64,000 bases of DNA from positions 1-64,000 of the forward strand of contig NZ_JXOK01000006.1 in assembly GCF_000830505.1 (NCBI RefSeq), given 5' to 3'. Of this stretch, positions 56,777 through 64,000 are shown one piece after another; position 1 is the first letter of the stretch, and every line of letters begins with the position of its first letter. Source of the DNA: Vibrio mytili (GTDB lineage: Bacteria > Pseudomonadota > Gammaproteobacteria > Enterobacterales > Vibrionaceae). Below the pieces are notes generated by a model. It saw only the letters and a list, made by a program, of their open reading frames with translations. It had not been told where the DNA came from and made no database searches. The position numbers and the translations under genes are program-made.

Positions 56777-58245
56777 TCACGATGAGCAACTGATTTCCAT
56801 TTTTTTACCCCAGTCTGGTGGCAACTTGGCGTATTCCTCATATTCAGGTTGCGAGTCGTAAGGTCTACGGAGTAACGCGGCCAAACGATGGACTTCAGTA
56901 AAGTCCCCTTCTTCAGCTTTATCAATAGCGATCTGCGCGAGGTAATTTCTGAGAATGTACTTAGGGTTTGCACTGCGCATTTGTTCGCACCGTTGCTCCG
57001 GCGTGATTTGTCGACCAACGTCATCCACTTCCAATTCACATCGCGCCAGATAGAGATCCAGCCAAGCTTGCGCCGCTTCCCTATCTATAAATAAATCGGT
57101 CACTTCTTGAGGTGGCTTGCTGTCTAAATTGGAGAGCGCGCGGAAGAAACGGGTATAATCTGTTTTGTTCTGATTAAGCAACTCAAACATCGACTCAAAC
57201 AAACGCGCATCTTCTTTTATTTTAGTTTTTAAACCCAGTTTGTTACGCATCAAACGACTGAATTGTTGACTTAAACGGACTTCAAATTGACTTAGAGCAG
57301 CCTCGAGATCTGAACGTTCCACCAGTGGAGACAAAGCATGAGCCAGCGCAGACAAATTCCACAATGCAATTCTCGGCTGCTGATCAAATGCATAACGACC
57401 TTGGTAGTCGGAGTGGTTGCAGATATAACTTGGATCATAGTCGTCGAGGAAGCCAAATGGTCCGTAATCGAAGGTTTGACCAAGAATCGACATGTTGTCG
57501 GTGTTCATTACTCCATGGGCAAACCCAACCGCCTGCCACTGTGCAATCATATCTGCGGTTTTTTCCACAATGGCCGCAAACATCGCAGCGTAAGGCTGCT
57601 CGGCTTGAGAGCATTCCGGGAAGAGCCACTCAATCACTTTGTCAGCGAGTAACTGTTGTTCGGCAAGTTGATTGGTGTAAAAAAAGTGTTCAAAATGACC
57701 AAAACGAATATGCGTCTCCGTCATACGGATCAATAGCGCACCCTGTTCGGTTTTCTCTCGGTATACGGGCGTATCACTGACCATCATGCCTAGCGCACGA
57801 GTCGTCGCAATACCCAACCCAGCCATGGCTTCGCTGCATAGATACTCACGAATCGTCGAGCGAAGCACCGCTCTACCATGCCCATACGCGAATACGGGGT
57901 TAGTCCTGCGCCTTTTAAATGGACGTCAAACCACGAACCGTTCTGATGTTGAATTTCGGCAAGAAGTAGTCCTCGTCCATCACCAAGGTCAGGGTTATAA
58001 ACGCCAAATTGGTGCCCAGCATATTTCATTGCTAACGGACGAAATTCCTCAACGTTAGCTTGTCCGGAAAAAGCGTTGAGTAACGCTTCATCAGGCGAAG
58101 ATGGCAAACCAAACTGCTGTGCGAAATCACCATTCCAAACCACCCACTGTGTATTCTGTAGCGGCTGTGGCTCTATGAAAGTGAAAAACGCCGAAGGCAG
58201 TTGGCTGTAACGATGGGTGAAATTGACCCCTTGCCAAATGGACAT
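56777..58245 (-). pseudogene. selO: protein adenylyltransferase SelO, frameshifted
   Basis: SelO is a pseudokinase-fold enzyme that AMPylates proteins in redox stress. The N-terminal 120 residues ([20 protein letters not shown] to [11 protein letters not shown]) are in one frame, and the rest ([17 protein letters not shown] to the C-terminal CSS) in another. One missing C on the plus strand near 57879, inside the conserved SRxGDGRAVLRS motif, breaks the frame. Restoring it gives about 489 residues, the family length. The Cys at the C-terminal CSS motif, selenocysteine in some relatives, is present. Confidence 0.85.
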
Positions 58246-58359
58246 GTTGGGTTCCTTATCTAAAAAGACTAACTACTAGTCAGTATACGTCTGATCCCAA
58301 TTGTCATTCAGCCATGAATTAAACATGGGTATTTACTGCTTCTATCGCTCGAAAACAAA

Positions 58360-58384
58360 TAAGCCACTCGAAACGAGTGGCTTA
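58360..58384 (-). terminator. ktrB terminator
   Basis: An 11-bp perfect stem TAAGCCACTCG/CGAGTGGCTTA with a 3-nt loop, followed on the minus strand by a T-rich run. Confidence 0.75.
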
Positions 58385-58463
58385 CGTCAAAAGCGAGATT
58401 AGTATTAGTGACGACGTTTCTAACTAAACGCTCAAAGCAAGGTTCTGATGTTTCTCTTATAAA

Positions 58464-59831
58464 TCAACCGGTCAATACCGTATCTTCTGGGTACTTAATC
58501 AGAGTAGGTTCTGGACGAGCAAGCATATAAGCCAAAGTCAGTGGACCGATACGACCGATGATCATTACCACAATCATGATGTATTTGCCCGGCTCCGATA
58601 GCTCCGCAGTGAGTCCAGCGGTTAAGCCTACCGTAGCAAAAGCAGAAATCGTCTCAAACAAAATTTTATCGAATGGCGCATTTTCCGTCAGCATCAACAA
58701 AAACATCGCGGTAGTAAGAATGGCGCCACTAACCACAATAATCGCGAGTGACTTGGTTACTGTTGGCCAGTTAACGGTTCTCTTAAACATCACGATGTGT
58801 TTTTTCTGAGTTAGAAACGCCCAAGTCGCCATAAATGCCACAGCAAATGTCGAAACCTTAATACCACCACCCGTGGAAGTAGAGCCTGCGCCAATCAACA
58901 TCAAGATAATCATGATCAGCAGTGCGGGCTGGGTGAATAACGCCAAATCAACACTATTAAAACCCGCGGTTCGAGCACTGGCTGATTGGAAAAATGCAGC
59001 AAGCCATTGTCCGGATTCTGGCAATAACGCCATTGTGTCGGTATTGCTTCTTTCTAACAGCCAAAACAGCACAGTGCCGAACAAAAGTAACGACGGGGTC
59101 GCAACCAACATGATTTTAGTGTGAAGCTGTAGCGCTCTGAACCCTCTGCGCCAGTTGAGCCAAATATCACCGACAACCGTAAAACCCAAACCACCAAAAA
59201 TAAACAGCCCTGCCAGGGTGAAGATAACGACAGGATCATCCACAAAGCTCATCATACTGTCAGAAAATAAAGCAAAGCCGGCGTTATTAAAAGCAGAAAT
59301 GGAATGGAATAATGCGTAGAACATGCCCGTTTCCCATCCCATGTCCGGGACCCAACGAAAGCAGAGAAAAATGAAGCCTATTGTTTCTGCAACCAGTGCA
59401 AAGACAATTATTTTTTTGACCAGTTTATTGAGATTCACATGACGATCTTGGCCTAGCGCATCTTTCGCTAACGCTTGTTGACGCAAGCTGATCCGAACCC
59501 CAAACATATATAGCAATACCGCCGACAGGGTCATTTGTCCTAAACCGCCGATTTGCATCAGGAACATCAAAAGTATTTTACCGGGCAAAGTAAAGTGTTG
59601 ACCAGTATCCACAACACCTAAACCCGTTACACTGATTGCGGACGTCGCGGTAAACAAAGCATCGGTTATCGACAAGCCAGAAACCGAAAAGACCGGCAAC
59701 GTCAGCAAAATTGCAGAAGGCAGTAATACACCGAGAAAGCTCACTAAGATTATTTTAGGCTCACTGCCCTTCGCTTTTTCTCGTTTATTATCTGGGACGT
59801 AAAACACGCCCTTCTGGTGAAATTGATTCAT
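58464..59831 (-). CDS. ktrB: Ktr potassium uptake channel subunit KtrB
   Basis: KtrB forms the Na+-dependent K+ channel. The 455-residue protein has four repeated membrane-pore-membrane units with the selectivity-filter stretches SAISVTGLGVVDT, SAFNNAGFALF, ASARTAGFNSVD and SAFATVGLTAGL. The intramembrane gating loop is IGAGSTSTGGGIKVSTFAV. It overlaps ktrA by four bases (ATGA), so the ring and channel subunits are made together. It serves osmotic and salt adaptation in Vibrio. Confidence 0.95.
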   Translation of the reverse strand: MNQFHQKGVFYVPDNKREKAKGSEPKIILVSFLGVLLPSAILLTLPVFSVSGLSITDALFTATSAISVTGLGVVDTGQHFTLPGKILLMFLMQIGGLGQMTLSAVLLYMFGVRISLRQQALAKDALGQDRHVNLNKLVKKIIVFALVAETIGFIFLCFRWVPDMGWETGMFYALFHSISAFNNAGFALFSDSMMSFVDDPVVIFTLAGLFIFGGLGFTVVGDIWLNWRRGFRALQLHTKIMLVATPSLLLFGTVLFWLLERSNTDTMALLPESGQWLAAFFQSASARTAGFNSVDLALFTQPALLIMIILMLIGAGSTSTGGGIKVSTFAVAFMATWAFLTQKKHIVMFKRTVNWPTVTKSLAIIVVSGAILTTAMFLLMLTENAPFDKILFETISAFATVGLTAGLTAELSEPGKYIMIVVMIIGRIGPLTLAYMLARPEPTLIKYPEDTVLTG

Positions 59832-60490
59832 AGTGATTTTAGTTTATTGGCAAGCATATCCTGAGGACCTACGACAATAATGAGGTCACCAATTTCTAAC
59901 TGAGCATCCAATTCTGGTGCTTTGATGATTTGTGGTCCACGTTTAAAGCCTAAAACCTGCACACCTTCCACTTTGCACAACGCAAGATCGCCTAATGTTT
60001 TGCCCATCCATTTTGATCCTATGACAAACTCGGTCATGGCAAGGCCACTGCCTAATGGGTGAAAGTCGAGGACACGTCGGTCAAGCATTTTACGCGCAAC
60101 ACGTATTCCCATGTCGCGTTCTGGCATGATCACATGGTCAGCCCCAACCTTTTGCAGAACCCGAGCTTGAAATCGATCGTTCGCTTTTACCCAAATCGAT
60201 CTGACCCCTGCTTCTTTCGCAATCAAGGTAGCAAGAATACTGGCGTTAACATCGGTGCCTATCGCAATCATCACCATGTTGTAATCATCAAGCTTCAGCT
60301 CTGCGACGGTTTCTTCGTGGGTACAGTTTGCTACGATAGCCTGACTGGCAAATCCAGCGGCTTGTTTGACTTTATCTTCATCGATATCGACAGCTAAGAC
60401 TTCTGAGCCTGCATCTTGCAGCTCTTGACATACCGCCATACCAAATCGACCCAGACCAATCACAGCGAATTGTTTATCACCCGTTTTCAT
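59828..60490 (-). CDS. ktrA: Ktr potassium uptake regulatory subunit KtrA
   Basis: The 220-residue cytosolic protein has the RCK nucleotide-binding fold with the Rossmann motif VIGLGRFGMAV and the acidic end of strand 2 (VLAVDIDEDK), followed by a C-terminal RCK_C domain (MTEFVIGSKWMGKTLGDLAL to GDLIIVVGP). It forms an octameric ring that gates KtrB in response to ATP/ADP and NAD(H). The sequence closely matches Vibrio alginolyticus KtrA. Confidence 0.95.
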   Translation of the reverse strand: MKTGDKQFAVIGLGRFGMAVCQELQDAGSEVLAVDIDEDKVKQAAGFASQAIVANCTHEETVAELKLDDYNMVMIAIGTDVNASILATLIAKEAGVRSIWVKANDRFQARVLQKVGADHVIMPERDMGIRVARKMLDRRVLDFHPLGSGLAMTEFVIGSKWMGKTLGDLALCKVEGVQVLGFKRGPQIIKAPELDAQLEIGDLIIVVGPQDMLANKLKSL

Positions 60491-60876
60491 TTGTGCCTCA
60501 TTTATGCATTTAATAGCAGGAGCGAAATTTTGCGCTTATTCTGTGTTCAGTGCAAACTCAACAACGAGAAATTAAGCAAAGACTTACTTATCATCTGAGT
60601 TTGCACCAATAACCATATGACATAAATCAATATTTTCCAGAAATACTAAGATAATTTCGTTCGTACTTCCTTCTTAATTACTTCGCGAATTTAACGGCAA
60701 ACCACCTCAATTAAACAGCGCTCGACACAAAGCATATATTTCGTGCTCATTGCATTTTTTTGGCATAAATATTATCAAAATTAAGACAAACATCACAAAA
60801 TCACCTACATGAGTTATATTCTGGTATAGTTTGCGCCGACAAATTGATTTGTACTCTAAGCAGTTTGAGAGGGATA
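60491..60876. other. intergenic region between divergent ktrA and BCCT genes
   Basis: This AT-rich stretch should hold both promoters. I saw no gene, RNA or clear operator. A GAGAGGG ribosome site precedes the BCCT start. Confidence 0.5.
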
Positions 60877-62481
60877 ATGTCTACAAACAATGATAAGTAC
60901 AGTATAGAGAATACTGACTACACGGTCGGACAGGACAATGTGCAAAAGTGGGGTTTTGATGTTCATAACCCTGTTTTTGGTGCAAGTGCTGGTTTGATCA
61001 TTCTTTTCCTAGTTGCGTTACTGATGGTTGATCCAGCCACAGCAAAAGCAGGACTTGACGGAATAAAATGGCAAATCATCAATACCTTCGATGACTTGTT
61101 TATGCTGGCGGGTAATGCCTTTTTAATATTCTGTATTGTTCTGATTTTTTCTCCATTTGGAAAAATCCGAATCGGTGGTGCAGACGCAACGCCAGAGCAC
61201 TCCAACTTATCGTGGATAGCCATGCTGTTTGCCGCAGGTATGGGGATCGGTCTGATGTTTTGGGGGGTAGCAGAACCTGTCGCTTACTTCACTGGTTGGT
61301 ATGAAACGCCACTTAACGTGACACCTTTTACGCCAGAAGCAAAGCAACTGGCGTTGGGCGCAACCATGTTCCACTGGGGTCTTCACCCTTGGGCAATCTA
61401 TGCGGTCGTTGCTCTGTCCATGGCCTTCTTTGCGTATAACAAAGGTCTTCCCCTATCGATGCGCTCTGTGTTTTATCCTATCCTCGGAGATCGGACATGG
61501 GGAGCGTTTGGCCACGTCATTGATATTCTGGCCGTAATCGCCACACTGTTTGGCTTAGCCACCTCATTGGGCCTTGGCGCACAACAAGCCGCCAGTGGTA
61601 TTGGCCACGTATTGGGCATCGAAGGGGGAACTGGCATGCAAATGGCAGTGATCGCTTTTGTTACCACGTTGGCGATCATCTCCGTAGTACGCGGAATCGA
61701 TGGTGGTGTAAAAGTGCTGAGTAACCTCAACTTGGGGATTGCATTCGCCTTGCTGATATTTGTTATCCTTGCTGGATTAACAGTAGCGTTAAGCTCACTA
61801 CCAACAACGTTAATGGGTTACATCGAAAACATCATTCCTCTGAGTAACCCATTTGGTCGTGAAGACCAAGCTTGGATGCATGGTTGGACAGTATTCTATT
61901 GGGCTTGGTGGATTTCTTGGTCCCCATGTGTCGGTATGTTTATTGCGCGTGTTTCTAAAGGCCGTACCGTTCGTGAATTTTTGACAGCAGTGATCATCAT
62001 TCCAACCACCATCACACTAATTTGGATGTCTGCGTTTGGTGGCTTAGCTATTGATCAAGTGATCAATAAAGTGGGAGAGCTGGGCACAAATGGTCTAAGC
62101 GATATTACGCTTTCACTTTTCTATACGTATGAAGCCATGCCAATGAGCACCATACTATCAACCGTCTCTATTGTGTTGATCATGGTCTTCTTTATCACTT
62201 CGTCAGACTCAGCATCGCTTGTCGTTGATAGCATTACAGCGGGCGGTAAATTGGACGCACCGGTGCCGCAACGAATCTTCTGGGCTTCAATCGAAGGGGC
62301 GATTGCCGCGGTTCTACTTTGGGTTGGTGGTACGGAAGCCGTACAAGCACTGCAAGCTGGTGCTATTTCGACTGGCCTGCCATTCACCATTATTCTGTTG
62401 GTGATGTGTGTCAGTTTGATCATGGGTATGCGAACAGAACCCGAGTTTATTAAACAGCAAGTAACCGTAAAAGCGCGATAA
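60877..62481 (+). CDS. BCCT-family betaine/choline/carnitine transporter
   Basis: The 534-residue secondary transporter begins at the ATG at 60877. It has twelve membrane helices and the BCCT signatures: GMGIGLMFWGVAEPVAYF (conserved Trp/Gly helix), WTVFYWAWWISWSPCVGMFIARVSKGRT and FFITSSDSASLVVDSI. It would import glycine betaine or similar compatible solutes, probably with Na+. Placement next to ktrAB fits an osmotic-stress neighbourhood. Vibrios have several BCCTs, so the substrate is not assigned. Confidence 0.92.
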   Translation: MSTNNDKYSIENTDYTVGQDNVQKWGFDVHNPVFGASAGLIILFLVALLMVDPATAKAGLDGIKWQIINTFDDLFMLAGNAFLIFCIVLIFSPFGKIRIGGADATPEHSNLSWIAMLFAAGMGIGLMFWGVAEPVAYFTGWYETPLNVTPFTPEAKQLALGATMFHWGLHPWAIYAVVALSMAFFAYNKGLPLSMRSVFYPILGDRTWGAFGHVIDILAVIATLFGLATSLGLGAQQAASGIGHVLGIEGGTGMQMAVIAFVTTLAIISVVRGIDGGVKVLSNLNLGIAFALLIFVILAGLTVALSSLPTTLMGYIENIIPLSNPFGREDQAWMHGWTVFYWAWWISWSPCVGMFIARVSKGRTVREFLTAVIIIPTTITLIWMSAFGGLAIDQVINKVGELGTNGLSDITLSLFYTYEAMPMSTILSTVSIVLIMVFFITSSDSASLVVDSITAGGKLDAPVPQRIFWASIEGAIAAVLLWVGGTEAVQALQAGAISTGLPFTIILLVMCVSLIMGMRTEPEFIKQQVTVKAR

Positions 62482-62516
62482 TGGTTTGGTGCTAAGCTAT
62501 ACCAGTATCAAAATCT

Positions 62517-62550
62517 AACAAGCCGCATCGTTATGATGCGGCTTGTTTTT
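62517..62550 (+). terminator. BCCT gene terminator
   Basis: A 13-bp perfect stem AACAAGCCGCATC/GATGCGGCTTGTT with a 5-nt loop, followed by T residues. Confidence 0.92.
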
Positions 62551-62596
62551 ATACTTACACTCTAGATATGAGTACGCTCAAGGTATATCAAGACAA

Positions 62597-63829
62597 CTAA
62601 TTTGACGCGCTATTTCTATCCGCATTATGGCGTGATTTATCTTGTGGCTTGCGTTTATTCTTCGGTACGTAATTTAGAATCGAAATCGGTACCGGTTTTC
62701 TTGGGGCAAAGCCTTCGATTTCAACGCGTTCAAGCAAATGACCCAAACGACTTTCAATCATACATAGATTTTTAAAGTCATCTTTCGATACTAAAGAAAT
62801 CGCTTCACCTTGGGCACCCGCACGGCCTGTACGTCCAATTCGGTGGACATATTCATCGGCTGGGAATGGCAAATCATAGTTAATCACCACTGGCAAATTG
62901 TCGATATCGATACCGCGCGCGGCAACGCCTGTTGCGACTAGGTACTGGATTTCACCAGCTTTAAACTTCTCGATGAGCTCCTGTCGAACGCGCTGGTTAC
63001 GTCCACTATGAAAAGCTTCAGCAACAATACCGCGCTTTTCTAATTGGCTGACCAGCTTAGCTGCGCCGTGCTTAGTCTCAATAAACACCAACACTTGTGA
63101 CCAGTCATTCTCTTTTAGCATGTGGCTGAGCAAAGACGATTTCATGTCTTTATCTACGGTGGTGATCCATTGTTTGATGTTGGATTTCGATGCACTGTGC
63201 TTAGCAATGGCAATTTCTTCCGGATCAACAATCGCGTTCTTCGCTAAGTCACGAACTGGATTCGACAGAGTCGCAGAGAACAATAAGCTCTGTACCTCTT
63301 GTGGCATGCAGTCAACGATCTTATCGATTGAATCAATGAACCCCATATCAAGCATCTTGTCGGCTTCGTCCAAGACCAGAACTTCTACTTCATCAAAGTG
63401 AATGGCGCGTTGTCCATACAGATCGATCAATCGACCTGGCGTGCTGACCACGATATCGACTCCGTCAATCAAGGCTTGTTTTTGTGGCGCATAATCAACA
63501 CCGCCAAACATGGCCATGGACCGTAGAGATAAATTCTTACTATACGCTTCAATACTCTGATGAACCTGAAGCGCAAGCTCACGGGTCGGGGTAAGAATCA
63601 CGGCGCGTGCACGCTTTTTCCGCTGCGTTTCACCTTGGCTCAGCTTTTCTAAAATAGGCAAAACAAAGCTGGCCGTTTTACCTGTCCCGGTTTGCGCTGC
63701 TGCGATCAAGTTACTGCCGCGCAACACAATTGGAATGGCTTTTTGTTGGATAGAAGTCGGTTTTTCATAACCAAGCGCAGTCACAGCTTCAGTGATCGGT
63801 GCGCTCAAACCAAGCTTAGAAAATGGCAT
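62597..63829 (-). CDS. DEAD-box RNA helicase (RhlE-like)
   Basis: The 410-residue protein has all core helicase motifs: Q-motif region KPTSIQQKAIPI, Walker A AAQTGTGKT, PTRELA, VLDEADKML, SAT, and HRIGRTGRAG. A basic tail (PKNKRKPQDKSRHNADRN) follows. It is of the RhlE/SrmB-like group, and its short tail is nearer RhlE. It would act in RNA unwinding during ribosome assembly or mRNA turnover. It is monocistronic and convergent with the BCCT gene. Confidence 0.92.
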   Translation of the reverse strand: MPFSKLGLSAPITEAVTALGYEKPTSIQQKAIPIVLRGSNLIAAAQTGTGKTASFVLPILEKLSQGETQRKKRARAVILTPTRELALQVHQSIEAYSKNLSLRSMAMFGGVDYAPQKQALIDGVDIVVSTPGRLIDLYGQRAIHFDEVEVLVLDEADKMLDMGFIDSIDKIVDCMPQEVQSLLFSATLSNPVRDLAKNAIVDPEEIAIAKHSASKSNIKQWITTVDKDMKSSLLSHMLKENDWSQVLVFIETKHGAAKLVSQLEKRGIVAEAFHSGRNQRVRQELIEKFKAGEIQYLVATGVAARGIDIDNLPVVINYDLPFPADEYVHRIGRTGRAGAQGEAISLVSKDDFKNLCMIESRLGHLLERVEIEGFAPRKPVPISILNYVPKNKRKPQDKSRHNADRNSASN

Positions 63830-63967
63830 AGTAACGTCTCAACAGAGGATTGGGCGCGTAGTGTATCAGAATCCTGATTAAGTGACAGAAGGAATAGTCG
63901 GCACAATAAAGGACGACCACCTATCCTTTGAATATATTCAACATTGATGATTTGACTAGAAGGTTTC

Positions 63968-64000
63968 ATGGATATTTTGCTGCTACTAGGCTTGATCGCC
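63968..64000 (+). CDS. start of a membrane protein gene cut by the window edge
   Basis: Eleven codons (MDILLLLGLIA) follow an AAGG ribosome site six bases upstream. The start is strongly hydrophobic and looks like a first membrane helix. The product cannot be identified from this fragment. Confidence 0.45.
   Translation, partial: MDILLLLGLIA

Overview
The window is a Vibrio chromosome segment. The gene order (ffs, atl/ybaZ, ybaY, tesB; lon, clpX, clpP, tig; the menFDHBCE operon; ktrAB; dctB-dctD-dctPQM) and the protein sequences all look vibrio-like. Almost everything right of about 5 kb is ordinary housekeeping and transport DNA. The left 5 kb is accessory.

Region 1 (1-4968): the tnsA-proximal end of a Tn7-like transposon inserted beside the signal recognition particle RNA gene ffs. 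It holds tnsA, tnsB and tnsC in one overlapping minus-strand operon, an Xre-family repressor running tail-to-tail into tnsC, and a divergent winged-helix regulator. Two near-identical 17-bp palindromes lie between the two regulators. An ffs-adjacent Tn7-like element with TnsABC and a small Xre repressor matches type I-F3 CRISPR-associated transposons. The tniQ-cas8/5-cas7-cas6 genes and guide array that would prove this are not here and would lie beyond the left edge. A broken small HTH gene sits at the very left.

Region 2 (5051-18364): ffs, an alkyltransferase-like DNA repair protein, YbaY lipoprotein, TesB, the divergent decR/cdsH cysteine-detoxification pair, a DUF1244 protein, an outer-membrane barrel, an RND efflux pump with its adaptor, three tandem tRNA-Tyr genes, a Tim44-domain protein and a TetR regulator.

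Region 3 (18390-33937): an MFS-acyltransferase fusion, a frameshifted YeiH-type exporter, the complete menaquinone operon menFDHBCE, alaA, yfbR, a dGTPase-like gene, a DTW-domain tRNA modifier, rhombosortase and a ComEA-like protein.

Region 4 (34103-42534): the proteostasis block ppiD-hupB-lon-clpX-clpP-tig, with a good heat-shock (sigma-32) promoter before lon and clear terminators.

Region 5 (43051-64000): the C4-dicarboxylate system (DctB/DctD sensing, a sigma-54 promoter and an upstream palindrome before dctPQM), a glucose-type ABC importer with its own OmpR-family two-component system (like gtsABCD with GtrS/GltR), SelO, the KtrAB potassium system, a BCCT osmolyte transporter, a DEAD-box helicase and the start of one more gene.

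A striking global feature is that several conserved genes are broken or altered by a single missing or extra base, mostly in short homopolymers: the left HTH gene, yeiH, the clpP 3' end, dctD, the second sugar permease, the sugar-linked histidine kinase and selO. This looks more like consensus indel errors in the assembly than gene decay, and should be settled before any of them is called a pseudogene. There are also several short perfect or near-perfect tandem duplications (menD, dctD and hupB 3' ends, decR/cdsH spacer).
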